From: Amphiduros pacificus
Lineage: Eukaryota > Annelida > Polychaeta > Phyllodocida > Hesionidae
DNA: 64,000 nt
Reading direction: 5' to 3'
NCBI GenBank assembly: GCA_949316495.1
Contig: OX439004.1
Location: forward strand, 10,620,536 to 10,684,535
Part shown: positions 26,310 through 38,885 of the stretch, piece by piece
Position numbering within the stretch: position 1 is the first letter of the stretch
Layout: each line of letters starts with the position of its first letter
Position numbers and translations under genes: made by a program
Notes under the pieces: generated by a model
Seen by the model: only the letters and a program-made list of their open reading frames with translations
What the model was told of the DNA's origin: nothing
Database searches by the model: none

Positions 26310-27030
26310 GCATATCTCAGATCGTTGCTGATAAACTCCCTGGTGCCCGGTGATACCCCTGTCACATTTGCGCCAATTTCAGTAAAGATGCCCGGCCGAT
26401 GGGTATTTTTTTACAAAATCGGCCAGCAGTTCAGATTGTTGTGAGGGCACCGGGAGATCATTGGCCACAATTGGGCATCTTTAAGACATCAGACAGGTCA
26501 ACAGGAACTTTTAGCTGCAACATAAAAGTTGCTGGCGTTTCCCCGACGTCTTATCAGCAAATATCATCTTAAAGTACACGGCAGTGTCCTGCAGGCACAT
26601 CGGCAGATTGTCTTGGGCTGCCGATGGCATCGTGCGGTGAAAATAGGATTTTTTTTATTTCATGTCTTCTCAGGCCATCGTCAGATGATCCACCTAGCCC
26701 CTACGGTCTCATATAGACGTCTTTAGGATGTCCTTCAGACGTCTGTCAAATGATATAGACGTCATTAGGATATCCTATAGAAGTCTCTCATATGATACAG
26801 ACGACTTTAAGATGTCTTGTATACGTTTTTCACATGATACAGACGTTTTTAAGATGTCCTGCAGACGTTTGTGTCATTTTCTTGTGGGTGCCGTACAGTG
26901 CTCTTTAATAATGTGACCACAGCTACGGCATCTCTCAGATTGCTGCTGATAAATTCCCCGGCACCCGGCAGACTGGGAAGTCGGCCGACTGTTACTTCCC
27001 GGCCAGCGCCTGGTGCAAATGTGACTGAGG
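26310..27030. mobile_element. Mosaic non-autonomous DNA element (TRCCTCAG family)
   Basis: The left part (from about 26353) and the internal part align with 58050-58520: GATGCCCGGC, GTTTCCCCGA, GTCTTATCAGCAAAT, CATCGTGCGGTGAAAATAGG. The right part (CCACAGCTACGGCATCTCTC, CGGCCAGCGCC, ending ATGTGACTGAGGCA near 27030) aligns with 59150-59267. The ends are inverted: TACCCCTGTCACATTT on the left against TGCCTCAGTCACATTT on the reversed right. A second piece of the right-end module also precedes the left end (26310-26350), so this copy is rearranged. No transposase frame is visible. Confidence 0.7.
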
Positions 27031-27170
27031 CATCAGTTAGGGCCCCCCGACGGTATCATATAGACGTCTTTAGGATGTCCTTCAGACGTCTGTCAAATGA
27101 TATAGATGTCTTTAGGATATCCTACAGGCGTCTGTCAATGAGACAGACGTTTTTAGGTTATTCTACAGAC
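26695..27170. repeat. ~42-bp AGACGTCT-rich repeats
   Basis: Units carrying ATAGACGTCTTTAGGAT and CAGACGTCTGTCA-like boxes recur several times on both sides of the right-end module of the mosaic element. The element at 58420-58505 has fewer of them, so this copy's array has expanded. Confidence 0.75.
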
Positions 27171-27224
27171 GTCTGTGCCATTCAATCTTGCATGTGTCGT
27201 GCTATGCCCTATCAAGATAGGTTA

Positions 27225-27560
27225 GATATAACCAATGTCAAAATAGGTTACCAATGTCAAAATAGGTTACCGATGTCAAAATAGGTTACCAATGTCAAAA
27301 TAGGTGCCCAATATCAAAATAGGTTACCAATGTCAAAATAAGTTACCAATGTCAAAATTGGTTACCAATGTCAAAATTGGTTACCAATGTCAAAATAGGT
27401 TACCAATGTCAAAATAGGTTACCAATCAATAAATGTCAAGATAGGTTAATAGTAAATACCAAGGTTGGTTTCAAATAGATACCAAGATGGGTTATCAATG
27501 AATACCAAGGTTGGTTTCAAATAGATACCAAGATGGGTTAACAATATCAATATAGGTAAG
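27225..27560. repeat. 19-bp minisatellite and related degenerate units
   Basis: About ten copies of AGGTTACCAATGTCAAAAT, then a larger unit containing TTTCAAATAGATACCAAGA repeated twice. Confidence 0.92.
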
Positions 27561-27985
27561 TGATATCAGGATAAGCATATTATGCAGGATTGTCTTGCTA
27601 TAACTTATCATCCTAACCTTTAGCAAGCACAAGAGATACATTTTTATTGAAAAGCATTTGAAACTTTCCAACAATGGAAATAATTCAATAATTTCCTTGT
27701 TAATTTAGTTTTGTGTAATTAATTAAAACTACTTGTTATTCATGCAGATGTGCTGATCTAATAAAAGATGTTTTTGAATTATATTTGTAATTAGATTCAT
27801 TTAAGCAAGACATGATTAATGTAACACACAATGTTATTGGTTTATAAATTTTATTTCATATTTGCTTGTCTGTTAGAAAATAAACAAAATAAACGAAAAA
27901 GCAAATTTCTTCTCTTTGTGGCGAATATTTAACCTAAATATTGGAAATAAAATATAAATCAAATTAACATAACGAAGGAAATACT
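27561..27985. other. Non-coding spacer
   Basis: Unique AT-rich sequence between the 19-bp array and the inverted transposon piece; no gene seen. Confidence 0.55.
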
Positions 27986-28105
27986 TTTTTTTGCAGCAGC
28001 GTGGTCTCGGCCGGGAAGTTAAAGTCACCGGATCCCGGGCGCCGGGAAATTTATCGGCGACAATCTGAGATATGCCGTAGCTGTGGTCACATCATTAAAG
28101 GGGAC
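27986..28105 (-). mobile_element. Inverted end-piece of the TRCCTCAG-family element
   Basis: Its reverse complement reads ATGTGACCACAGCTACGGCA, a CTCAGATTGTCGCCGATAAA-like stretch, then CCCGGCGCCCGGG and CTTCCCGGCCGAG. This matches the right-end modules at 26915-27000 and 59148-59240. It lies in the opposite orientation about 1 kb from the mosaic copy. Confidence 0.75.
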
Positions 28106-28449
28106 CATACGGCTTGTGCAATATTCAATGATACTGACGTCTGTTGACCTACTTTTGTTTATTGATTTGGATACATGTCTAGTAGTCTGGTCCTTCCTGT
28201 GATCTTTGAGAACAAAAAGCTGTCGACACTGGAACAATGTCATGACCTCAAGCACTCCACAGCATGAAGAATGCTGCCCCCATTCACCAGGGGACGCTAT
28301 GATCATGACACGAATTTTAAGATCATTCAAATGATAGATACTTTGTATATTAGTTTTATAAGATTGAATGTGTTAGAGTCTGAAGAGAAAATGCTGGATT
28401 CAATGTCATCTTGCAAAATGTACACGAACATTATGTCATGGAAAAGCTT

Positions 28450-28762
28450 TTATCATGGAAAATACCGCCTATATCATGAAAAATACCGCCTATAACGTGG
28501 AAAATACCGCTTATATCATGGAAAATACCGCTTATATCATGGAAAATACCGCTTATATCATGGAAAATACCGCTTATATCATGGAAAATACCGCCTATAT
28601 CAAGGAAAATACCGCCTATATCATGGAAAATACCGCCTATATCGTGGAAAATACCGCCTATATCGTGGAAAATACCGCTTATATCAAGGAAAATACCGCC
28701 TATATCATGGAAAATACGGCCTATATCGAGGAAAATACCGCTTATATCATGGAAAATACCTT
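28450..28762. repeat. 21-bp minisatellite (in-frame ENTAYIM repeats)
   Basis: About 15 copies of a 21-bp unit with core AAAATACCGCCTATATCATG. Because the period is seven codons, both strands stay open: ENTAYIM heptads on plus, GIFHDIG on minus. No start context, domain or splice evidence supports translation. Confidence 0.95.
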
Positions 28763-29400
28763 TCAATATTCTCGAATTATTGCATGTATTTTTTATTCTT
28801 CTTGGTATACTCTTTGTGTTTTGATTAATCATTTAAGATATTCTGAATCTATGTATATTATTTCAAACATTCCCCTGTCTTTTTATAAACCTAGTTTTCC
28901 GTCTAAACCGACTCTGAGTCTTCAGTGGTTAGTAGGCCTGATGGTGTCAGTATTGCCAGGAGATGAATCCTATCTATTTTGCATGAGGCTCAGATTTTTA
29001 CTAAATTTATAAAGATTCTTTTAAAAAATATAATCGTAAAAAGTGTCATGTCTGCCCAGACACAGAAAGCACCCAGTGGTAATTTAAACAATGGCCTCGG
29101 TTTGAGAGTTTTGGAATAAAGCATTGTGGAAGTTTTGCCATATTGACTGTCCCCGGGAGGACTGGAGAGAGACCGAATCAAGTTATGTTTGTACAATCAA
29201 GTTATGTTTGTACATTTTACATTCACTCTAGTTTCAAGACAACTTGGGATCTGTAGGTTTTAATTTTCTGAGTTCTTGTTGTTCCATACATTTGTACAAT
29301 GTTCTGCTCCTAAGGTACCTTTTATTTGAATGTGCACTGTTAACATGCATTTTTATAATGTATGTGTTTTGATTGATCATATGATACATGTATATTATGA

Positions 29401-29463
<63 letters not shown>

Positions 29464-30420
29464 CATATATTCATAAACCTGGGCGTTTTCATTGAAATAT
29501 TCAGATGTTTACAACTCAGTAAGAGATTGTGAGATTACATGGTGTGACTCAAGGCAACTCACTTTTCTAATGAGCAGTGCAAACTCTCTCTGACAGTGCA
29601 GGTCCTTGTTATAACCAGACTATTGATAAAAAGATGTATCGGGAGACCATGCATACATGGATCAAAATGTATAAAAAATTAATCATTCAATATTTCATTG
29701 TGACGAAGACAAATGACAAATGATAATGAATGTCCCGGATGATGAAACATATACGAAGGGGCAATTAGGGCTTGACAACTGACGTACAAAGTTCCCTTGA
29801 CAGCCACCTCCCAAGCGCATACAAACTTTTGTAAACAATGCATGTATGATATGAAATTACAAGTTATTTTACAACAACTACATGAATTATTTCTAAACAC
29901 ATAGATAGGCTTAGAACTAGACGCATATTGAGGCCTTAAACTTCATGGGCTCATCTCAGGAAAACTGTCCTTAGTGGACTTCCACAATATTACAGAAGGC
30001 ACTCAGGTATACTTTACAATTCACAACTAGATTGACATTTAATTTGGAAACCAATTCACTTTTGTATCAGATAATTGATATTGGAGAAAAAATAGATGAT
30101 CATGATCAGTTACTTCTTTGAGAGAAAATACCAAATTTTGAAAGGAAAATCTTTGATATGGGACAAGATATAGAAAGATAAACAAGTAGAGTGGGGTGCA
30201 TTTATGAGAGCATTCGCACTTATTGCCATTTTGACAAAATCATTTGTGATAGCTGTAACAAAGCTATTAAAGCACTAATAACATGGTGGTGAGGTCAAAT
30301 TAATGGCCTCACATGAAATGACATGAATTTAAAAGATAAATCAGATCGACCTGGCAGCAGTAGGCCGGGCAAACCACCTCCTGTCCTCCACATACACATG
30401 TACATGGATATCCTTGACCA
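28763..30420. other. Non-coding spacer with (GT)n
   Basis: Unique sequence with one pure (GT)n run at about 29404-29458. No gene is supported. Confidence 0.6.
29404..29458. repeat. (GT)n microsatellite
   Basis: About 27 uninterrupted GT dinucleotides. Confidence 0.95.
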
Positions 30421-30925
30421 TGGGCGGGAAACATTGCTCTAGATACTGAAACATTGGGCGGGAAACATTGCTCTAGATACTGAAACATTGGGCAGGAAAC
30501 ATTGCTCTAGATACTGAAACATTGGGCGGGAAACATTGCTCTAGATACTGAAACATTGGGCGGGAAACATTGCTCTAGATACTGAAACATTGGGCAGGAA
30601 ACATTGCTCTAGATACTGAAACATTGGGCGGGAAACATTGCTCTAGATACTGAAACATTGGGCGGGAAACATTGCCCTAGATACTGAAACATTGGGCGGG
30701 AAACATTGCTCTAGATACTGAAACATTGTGCGGGAAACATTGCTCTAGATACTGAAACATTGGGCAGGAAACATTGCTCTAGATACTGAAACATTGGGCG
30801 GGAAACATTGCCCTAGATACTGAAACATTGGGCGGGAAATATTGCTCTAGATACAGAAACATTGGGCGGGAAACATTGCTCTAGATACTGAAACATTGGG
30901 CGGGAAACATTGCCCTAGATACTGA
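30421..30925. repeat. 34-bp minisatellite
   Basis: About 15 highly uniform copies of a 34-bp unit (GGGCGGGAAACATTGCTCTA followed by GATACTGAAACATT). The only frequent variants are GGGCAGG and GCCCTAG. This homogeneity suggests recent expansion. Confidence 0.97.
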
Positions 30926-31129
30926 CAATGTCCATTGATGTAAATCGTGAGGATCTTTCACAGGAATATGATTAAATTGTTGACCCAACTTTAAATTCGA
31001 AGGATGTTTTGCATGTCTGAATCACATTGATTGATGGTAAATCTTTTCAATAAGATTGCTTGCATCTTGGTCATACGTCAATTTCTGTCCCACAGTTGAT
31101 TGATCATGTGGATTTTATTTGATATCATA

Positions 31130-31570
31130 CAGGACTATAACAAGACTTTTGATATGAACCAGGACCAAGACAGGACCCTAAGGATCTGAATCAGGACCAA
31201 ACCAGGACCCTTTGATCTGAACTAGGGCCAAGCCAGGACCAAGCCAGGACCAAGCCAGGACCAAGCCATGACCCTAAGATATGAACCAGGGCCAATTCAG
31301 GACCCTTAGATCTGAACCAGGCCCAAGGATCCAGGACTCAGCAAGGACCTTCAAATATAAGACAGGACGAAGCCAGTACTCTTGTCACATTGCAATAATC
31401 AAGAACATTAGACATTATACACACAGGACTGAGCCAAGACCTTAGATATCACGAAGAAACATTTCAGAACCTTTGGAAATCATACAGGACTAAGTATGAA
31501 TCTTGAATGTCACGCACGATTTGTCCAGGACCTTGAATATCAGACAATACTAAGCCGAAGTCATTCTCAT
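31130..31570. repeat. Degenerate CAGGACCAAGC-based repeat
   Basis: Irregularly spaced, diverged units of CAGGACCAAGCCAGGACC with TGAACCAGG and CCTTAGATCTGAA-type spacers. It looks like an old, decayed minisatellite. Confidence 0.75.
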
Positions 31571-31779
31571 ATGAGGTGAGGCCTGTAGCCGTACCCAGCT
31601 GAAGATTTAGCATGAGTGCAAGTCAACTTATACTTACTTCGTGGTTTATTTTTTTAAATCAGTTATTCCAGATGTAGAGATCCACTTCAGCCTTCAGAAT
31701 GGCCTAGTATGTACACAGCATATAAGAATATGAGTGCTAACATTCACAATAGTTCAAAGACAACTGGTGGTAAACTTTG

Positions 31780-32185
31780 TCAAAAGAACCTATCAGAGCC
31801 TCAAAGCTGTGTCAAAACCTATCAGAGCCTCAAAGCTGTGTCCAAACCTATCAGAGCCTCAAAGCTGTGTCAAAACCTATCAGAGCCTCAAAGCTATAAC
31901 CTATCACAGCCTCAAAGTTCTAACCTTTCACAGCCTCAAACCTGTGTCAAAACCTTTCACAGCCTCAAACCTGTGTCAAAACCTATCACAGCCTGAAACC
32001 TGTAACCTATCACAGCTCAAACCTGTGTCAAAACCTATCACAGCCTCAAACCTGTGTCAAAACCTATCACAGCCTCAAACCTGTGTCAAAACTTATCACA
32101 GCCTCAAACCTGTGTCAAAACCTATCACAACCTCAAAGCTGTGTCAAAACCTATCACAGCCTCAAAGCTGTGTCAAAACCTGTTA
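31780..32185. repeat. 29-bp minisatellite
   Basis: About 14 copies of a 29-bp unit (AACCTATCACAGCCTCAAAC then CTGTGTCAA). Several units lack the GTGTCAA part. The period is not a multiple of three, so the open frames across it slip between units and are not genes. Confidence 0.95.
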
Positions 32186-33847
32186 AGGCCCAGAATTTAA
32201 ATTAACATCTTCCAGGGCCTCGGAGTACCACTAAAAATTGATCAGGATGTTACGTAATCATTTTTGGCAGAAAATCGTTTCTTGCCTGAAACAAACGTAC
32301 ATAGGATCAGGACTATTTTCACCATTGAATAAGAGTCACTGGGTAATGTGAATCAATTATTAGGAATCGCAAACTGTAGGCTGCAATACAGACTGTGCTA
32401 ACTAGAGAACGCATTTCTCTTGTTTCAAATATTAGAAATACTTAGCATTAAGATCATGCTGCTAAAGTCAGAAACGTTTTTAATTTTATTTAGTGCAAAC
32501 TTGCTCTGAATAAAGGACCCAGTAGAATTGGAATGTCAGAGAAAGATGTGTTTGCCCCTTGGCATTGGCATTGCTGTAAAACAATGGTGTGTAAAATAGG
32601 AAGATTCTGTTCTTGTTCTATGGAATATTTTTTCATCTACAGTACAAAAGGAACAAATAGTTATAATTCCATATTTGATCGAAGAGCATAGACAGTCGCA
32701 GACCCATGATCATATAAGCCACCAACCAAGAGGTCACTGCTAGAGACGTACAATCCATAAATAGCAATAAAGAGACACACCATGTCATAGGTTAGAACTC
32801 AGAAACTTTATAATGGTCAACATTGCCAATCTAACAATACAGTAAGTGTTCATTAAGAATCATGGCAGGTTCATCATGGTTTGAGTCCATTATTCAGAAC
32901 ACAGATAAGTAGCTTTATCTATTCTTTATGTTGTGGTCATCAGAGAGAATTTCATTTTGTAGGATTGTTTCCTCTCATTGATAAACATAACAAACAATCC
33001 TTATTGTCATTCTGGACGTTTTCTCTTTTACAGTACATACGTATCACTCTAATATGTTTATCCAACTCTTTCAAGTGAAAAGAACAGTATTTTACTGTCT
33101 CAGAGATTTTAACTATTTCTATGGTCATTTGGCCTCAACTATGATAACACTACGCCTCACTATATATTGTTTAAATATCAGTCAAAATCAAAGAAATATA
33201 TTTAAGGCAAATAGTTATTAGCAAACTTTAAAACATATATTTTTTATGCAACTAGTTGATGTCATGGAGATTTGAGCCATGAAGTCACTATTTTCACCAT
33301 TAAATTGCCTGTAGCAACGCAGTTGCCCGGACCTCAGATTGAAGCTGCAAGACATTTATCATTATGGTCAAGATGTATCTTGGTTGTGCCACAAAGTTTC
33401 AAATATAATGAATTAGATTCTTATTGTACAGTCTAAAATAGCATAAGATTTGGCTGAAGATCATTTTTAGTGGACTTTCTTATCACGTTGAGTTTAACAA
33501 CATATTTTATGGGTTTATTTGTCGGCGCTGAAAGAGTGGTGTGCACAACTGGCGTCCTCTGGTGACAGTATATATTAGAAGGTAACTGAGCAGCCACTTT
33601 TTACCACACTGCTGCAAGATCACCTACTTTATAAAATGAATATATATTAGAAGGTAGCTGGTGAAGGTCATTGCAACCTGGTTAAGAGATCAAATTAATA
33701 CAACTGGACAATCTTCATAATCTATTTCAAGTACATCCCATTAAAGATTGCTGAGACATAGCATGAGCAATGTTTTCAATGTCGAGTTCATAAGAGCAAA
33801 GTCAAAGGTCAAAAGGTCATGTTATTCTGATGCTGAACATCTATCCT
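32186..33847. other. Non-coding spacer left of the segmental duplication
   Basis: Unique AT-rich sequence. A ~20-bp motif (TATATTAGAAGGTAACTG / TAGCTG) is repeated near 33570 and 33640. No gene seen. Confidence 0.55.
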
Positions 33848-34221
33848 GGTTATTCTACATAGCAAATTATCACTAATCCCTGTCTATGGGACAGGGATTA
33901 GATTAGTACTAAAAATAACCCCAAATATTTGGCAAAACTGGAAAAAATGATTGTTTGCATGCTAGATTTATTTATTTGTCAAGATTCCAGTCAATAGAGA
34001 TTTTTTACTGTCTAATTAGTTTGGCATTGAATGATTAGTTTGTGTCAGTGTTCTGTGGGGGTTTTTTTTGGGGTTTTTTTGGGGCATATTTGCTAGCTAC
34101 ACTGTGTTGAACTTAATATAATAGATATAATAAATAATGGACAGACAGATACCACAATTTCTAAAGGCCCTGGGCAAAAATAACACAATGGCCTGTCATT
34201 GCCTATAAAGACCAAGATCAG

Positions 34222-34534
34222 TTTTTTTTGTTGGGTTTTACATCACTTTCAACATTATTTCAATCATTTCATGATGAGACCTACTTGAAGCAGGCATAGT
34301 GCTGCCTCACTGAATTGTCAAGTCGCAGGTCCTTGAGATGGCAACCCGCCCGGTCACAGATTTATAAGGACAACAGGTTAACCCTTTAGGCATGGGCCTC
34401 AGCTCATATGTTAAATTGTATCATGGTTTTAATCTCCCCGTGGCCAGGGATGGAACCCACGACCTTTGGATCATCACTGAGGAACTGGTGCTAATAAGCT
34501 GGCGCTCTAATCAACTGCGCCACTAACTGGCCAC
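34222..34534 (-). mobile_element. SINE, copy A (shared with copy B)
   Basis: A full-length minus-strand SINE with a degenerate head (GGCCAGTTAGTGGCGCAGTT on the reversed strand), the family body and the 3' end. It is flanked by CCAAGATCAG at 34212-34221 and 34535-34544. The same insertion, 3'-end part only, occupies the paralogous position at 47413-47575. The SINE therefore predates the segmental duplication, and this copy is the more complete one. Confidence 0.92.
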
Positions 34535-34692
34535 CCAAGATCAGACATTTACAAAAGCCAGATGACAAGATTTGAACGTCGAGGCCACCTATTTGGAAAG
34601 GTGGCACAATTAGCATTTGCAATCCAAAAGATGGTGAACCATCTTTCTGCAAATATAAATAATTGTACCTAAAATAGGTTTTATTTTTTTCA

Positions 34693-34866
34693 AGCTTCAT
34701 CCAAAAGTGACTGCCATTTGGAAAGTATACGGGCTGTTATATGTTTCCAAACAGAAGCACCAATTCTACCAGTCATATGTCCAAAGAAATAGAACGAACA
34801 GTGAACCATTCCTGCACAGAACTCGATTTCTTCTTTTTTTCCTGCAATTCTGAGAGATTGATTAAT
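34693..34866 (-). CDS. Possible terminal exon or conserved small ORF, copy A
   Basis: On the minus strand an acceptor-like AATCAATCTCTCAG precedes an open frame. It begins IAGKKEEIEF and continues with GMVHCSFYFFG, MTGRIGASVWKH and SKWQSLLDEA, then a stop followed at once by AATAAA. The paralogous segment at 47691-47871 keeps the same frame, with a 3-bp in-frame indel. By eye about six changes are amino-acid altering and three silent, close to neutral. It could be a last exon or chance conservation after a recent duplication. The family is not recognised. Confidence 0.3.
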
Positions 34867-36241
34867 TTGTAATCGACCCAAGACAAAGAAAAAAATAGAT
34901 AAATATGCCAATAGACAGGTGGATAACTTTACTTACTGATGCCAAGATCAATGTTCCAATTTAAATTACCTGAGGATTATGATAGACATATTGTTTCAAA
35001 AATTTTGACACTTTTTCACTGTTATCAAGACCTTTATGTATATATCTTTGTGACCAGATATTAATCCCAGGCAAGGAATATTGTAATTTTATGTGAATGT
35101 ACATTTGAATAATTGGATACATTTATAAATGGATACATATCTTTATAAAATGCCAATGCATAATACTTCTTGCCTGGCTCAATCAAAACGGTTATTGAAA
35201 GTTGAATTTAATGTCCAACAATCATCTTCGGAAAAGGAGAAATACATAAACAGGAAATGTAGAAAATATTTTGCAACGATTGCGACAATCTAATTATGGA
35301 AAAAATAATATTTAATTATTTCATTGATTTTATAAAGGAACAATTCTTCTTGGCAATTTATAACAGTGTAAGTAAATATTTCACCATTCTCATAGTTTTA
35401 ATCCGAGCTTGAAGTGTAATGTATGTAGTTGTGATGCCATGAGATCAAAGGTAAATCGTGCATTACCGCCAATCCATTGTCTTATGACGCCATATGAGTT
35501 GAAAGCTTGAATATGACATTATGTAATTTTGTGACGATTTTACACACCATAGAGAGTATTTAGACCTTAACATAGCGTCAGTGAAATGTTCAACTTTTTC
35601 CACTGATGATGGAAATAGAAATCCTATTTCTACGCCCATTTGAAGAGAATACAAATGCATTGATTTCCCTACCCACGTATTCATTGGCAGGACTATATAA
35701 TCATATCATTTTATTGTAAAAATACTTTCTTCTCATATCATTTTTAAATAACATTATTGCCAATATGCATCTGTTTCATTTACATAATATTTAAAAATAA
35801 TGATGTGTTAAGTTCGGAAAATATAGATAAACAATTAAGGCATTTTTTTTTCAAATATACTATTCATACTGTGATTTTTATATATTAGCATTGAAGTTAC
35901 TCTTTGCACATATCAACTTCAAGGTTTGTGGATTGTGGTTGTTACAAACAATGGTTGCAATGGCGTCATTCATTCTACTCCAAGCTTCGAGTTAGTCTCA
36001 AATACTGCAGGCAAAATAAAATCGTATATCTTCATGATCTAACTTGCATATCGCTCAAATAAAAGTCCAATACGATTTCAAGATTTAGTAATGGATTTCA
36101 AACTTCAAAGTAAGTTTACCACAAAGCCAACTTTCATCATGTGTTATAATGTTATAGAATAACATTATAAAAGTGTTTCTCATTCATTAGATGAATATCT
36201 GAAAATCCAAATTCATGCTTACATACTCTTTTTTATTTCAG

Positions 36242-37384
36242 GTGCATGGTCATGTTAATGGGACTGAAGAAGAGAACCTGACTCATTTCATGAATAATAA
36301 TTCTTTTCAATTTAATGCAACTCTAGTTGAACACGGTATCGGACTTAATAGAATGATGATTTTTGCATTGATAGATTCTTTAATATTTAAATGTTTCAAA
36401 TATCCCTTTAGGGAAACAGCCATATTTATCAATAATCTATTCCAATATGTTGCTCCTGTTATTCTCATTGTTGGTGTCATCGGAAATTTGTTATCACTAT
36501 TTTTATTCTTTCGTGTAAGGCAAAATAGTATACCTAGCATGTATTTCAGGGCATTGGCAATAGCTGACACATTTGTTTTATTCAGTCATTTTACACCTAA
36601 TTGGGTTAAATTTATATTGATCAAATCTTATAAACCTTTTATCAAGCATTTTGACCCATTTACATTTCTGTTTATGCATAAACCATGCAGACCAATCACA
36701 TTTATCCAATGTTACTTTAGACAGCTATCAGGCGGTATTGTCTGCTTAATTGCTATTGATAGGCTAATAGCTATCAAGATACCACATAAATACAAGTTGA
36801 TCAGCACAAAGAGAAAAGCTTATATATTATTGATTATGCTTTTATTGTTTTTAGCTGTGGTCAATATCCCTGTTTTTGCCCTTAAAGGAAAATCTGATGA
36901 ATGTGTATTATCTATAGTCTATACAGAAAGCGGAAATAGAATTTATTTATGGATTGATATGCTAATGTATTGCATATTACCAATTTCTATCTTATTAATA
37001 TGTAATATCACTATTGTAGTGCATATTATTAAATCTGCAAGAGAGAAATTGGTCAATGATCACACAGGCTCTACAAAGCATATCCTATCTTCCACAACTA
37101 AAATTCTATTATCTGTATCAACAGTTTATATTTTGTGCACAATTCCACATATGGTCTACATTATTTATGATGAGATATATATGCCTACCCATCAAGATAA
37201 CTGTGACTATACTAACATGGGGGATATAAGGATCATGGAGACTGTGGGAATGTTGCTTATCACAATCAACAGCCTGGCTAATTTCTGGTTGTACATTGTT
37301 AGCGGACAGATATTTAGACAGAAGTTATGCAAACTGTTGCGATTAGATAAACTTATCTGTTGGAAGACTACTATACATGTGTGA
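36242..37384 (+). CDS. Rhodopsin-type (class A) GPCR, paralogue A
   Basis: A seven-transmembrane receptor at the plasma membrane, probably for a peptide or chemical cue; the ligand is unknown. The frame is open from ATG 36215 (389 codons), but CTTTTTTATTTCAG ending at 36241 is a strong splice acceptor, so I start the coding exon at 36242 in phase 0, with a 5' exon upstream. Numbered from the ATG: N-glycosylation sequons at about N15, N21, N29 and N34; TM1 with GN at 90-91; TM2 with LAIAD (D118); Cys 158/166 before TM3; IDRLIAI in place of DRY (D182, R183); ECL2 Cys 230; TM5 P256; TM6 CTIP (308-311) in place of CWxP; TM7 NSLANFWLY (352-360), an NPxxY variant with Phe for Pro. TM4 lacks the usual Trp. 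The tail is short. The closest feel is invertebrate FMRFamide-receptor-like or gastropod-expanded chemosensory receptors (inference). Its paralogue is at 51845. Confidence 0.9.
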   Translation: MHGHVNGTEEENLTHFMNNNSFQFNATLVEHGIGLNRMMIFALIDSLIFKCFKYPFRETAIFINNLFQYVAPVILIVGVIGNLLSLFLFFRVRQNSIPSMYFRALAIADTFVLFSHFTPNWVKFILIKSYKPFIKHFDPFTFLFMHKPCRPITFIQCYFRQLSGGIVCLIAIDRLIAIKIPHKYKLISTKRKAYILLIMLLLFLAVVNIPVFALKGKSDECVLSIVYTESGNRIYLWIDMLMYCILPISILLICNITIVVHIIKSAREKLVNDHTGSTKHILSSTTKILLSVSTVYILCTIPHMVYIIYDEIYMPTHQDNCDYTNMGDIRIMETVGMLLITINSLANFWLYIVSGQIFRQKLCKLLRLDKLICWKTTIHV

Positions 37385-37560
37385 GAAATTGGCACCTAAT
37401 GATACTTTGAATGTTGACTTGGAAAATCAGAGTGGAGGGGTAAACTAAAACTTCCCTTTATTACTTGTGAGAATATCCCATATCAAGCATACCAGAAGTG
37501 GAGTTTTATAAAATCGACAGTGTGGATTATGTGCATGTCAATTAGGTGTGATATTACTGA

Positions 37561-38885
37561 ATCATTAGTGTAATGATAAGATATTGGTGTAATGATAAGA
37601 TATTGGTGTAATGATAAGATAGTGTAATGATAAAATATTGGAATGATTATAAGATGTTGGAGTAATGATAAGATATTGGTGTAATGATAAGATATTGGTG
37701 TAATGATAAGATAGTGTAATGATAAAATATTGGAATGATTATAAGATGTTGGAGTTATGATAAGATATTGGAGTAATGATAAGATATTGGTGTAGTGAAA
37801 AGATATTGGAACGATTATTAGATAATGGAATAATGATAAGATATTGGAATGATTTTAAGATAATGGAATAATGATAAGATAGTGGAATAATTATAAGATG
37901 TTGGAGTAATGGAAAGATATTGGACTAATGATAAGATATTGATAAGAAATTGGAGTACATATAAGATATTGGAGTACTGATAAGATATTGGAGTACTGAT
38001 AAGATATTGGAGTAATGATAGGATATTGGAATGATAAGATATTGGAATGTTGATAAGATATATGAATGATTAGAAGATATTGGAGTAATGACAAGATATT
38101 GGAGTAATGATAAGATATTAAAGTAATGATAAGATATTGGAGTAATTATAACATTTTGGAGTAATGATAACATATTGGAATGATTATAAGATATCAGAAT
38201 GATTATAAGGTATTGGAATGATTATAAGATATTAGAGTAATGATAAGATATTAGAGTAATGATAAGATATTGGAATAATGATAAGATATTGGAGTGATGA
38301 TAAGATATTGGTATAATGATAAGATATTAGAGTGATGATAAGATATTGGTATAATGATAAGATATTGGAATAATGATAAGATATTGGAATAATGATAAGA
38401 TATTAGAGTAATGATAAGATATTGGAGTGATGATAAGATATTGGTATAATGATAAGATATTGGTATAATGATAAGATATTGGTATAATGATAAGATATTG
38501 GAGTGATGATAAGATATTGGTATAATGATTAGATATTGGTATAATGATAAGATATTGGAGTGATGATAAGATATTGGTATAATGATAAGATATTGGAATA
38601 ATGATAAGATATTACAGTAATGATAAGATATTGGTATAATGATAAGATATTGGAATAATGATAAGATATTGGAATGATGATAAGATATTGGTATAATGAT
38701 AAGATATTGGAGTGATGATAAGATATTGGTATAATGATAAGATATTGGTATAATGATAAGATATTGGAATAATGATAAGATATTACAGTAATGATAAGAT
38801 ATTGGTATAATGATAAGATATTGGAATAATGATAAGATATTGGAATGATGATACGATATTGGTATAATGATAAGATAGTGGAGTA
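37561..38885. repeat. 19-bp minisatellite downstream of GPCR A
   Basis: About 70 copies of a 19-bp unit (GATAAGATATTGGTATAAT, with GGAATGAT and GGAGTAAT variants). The same repeat follows GPCR B (53045-53213 and 55534-56030), so it was present before the duplication. The right part (38280-38880) is much more uniform than the left, indicating later local expansion. Confidence 0.96.

Noticed and set aside
28431-29012. Heptad-repeat protein (ENTAYIM)
   Set aside because: It is an arithmetic consequence of the 21-bp array; both strands are open and the region after the array has no coding signs.
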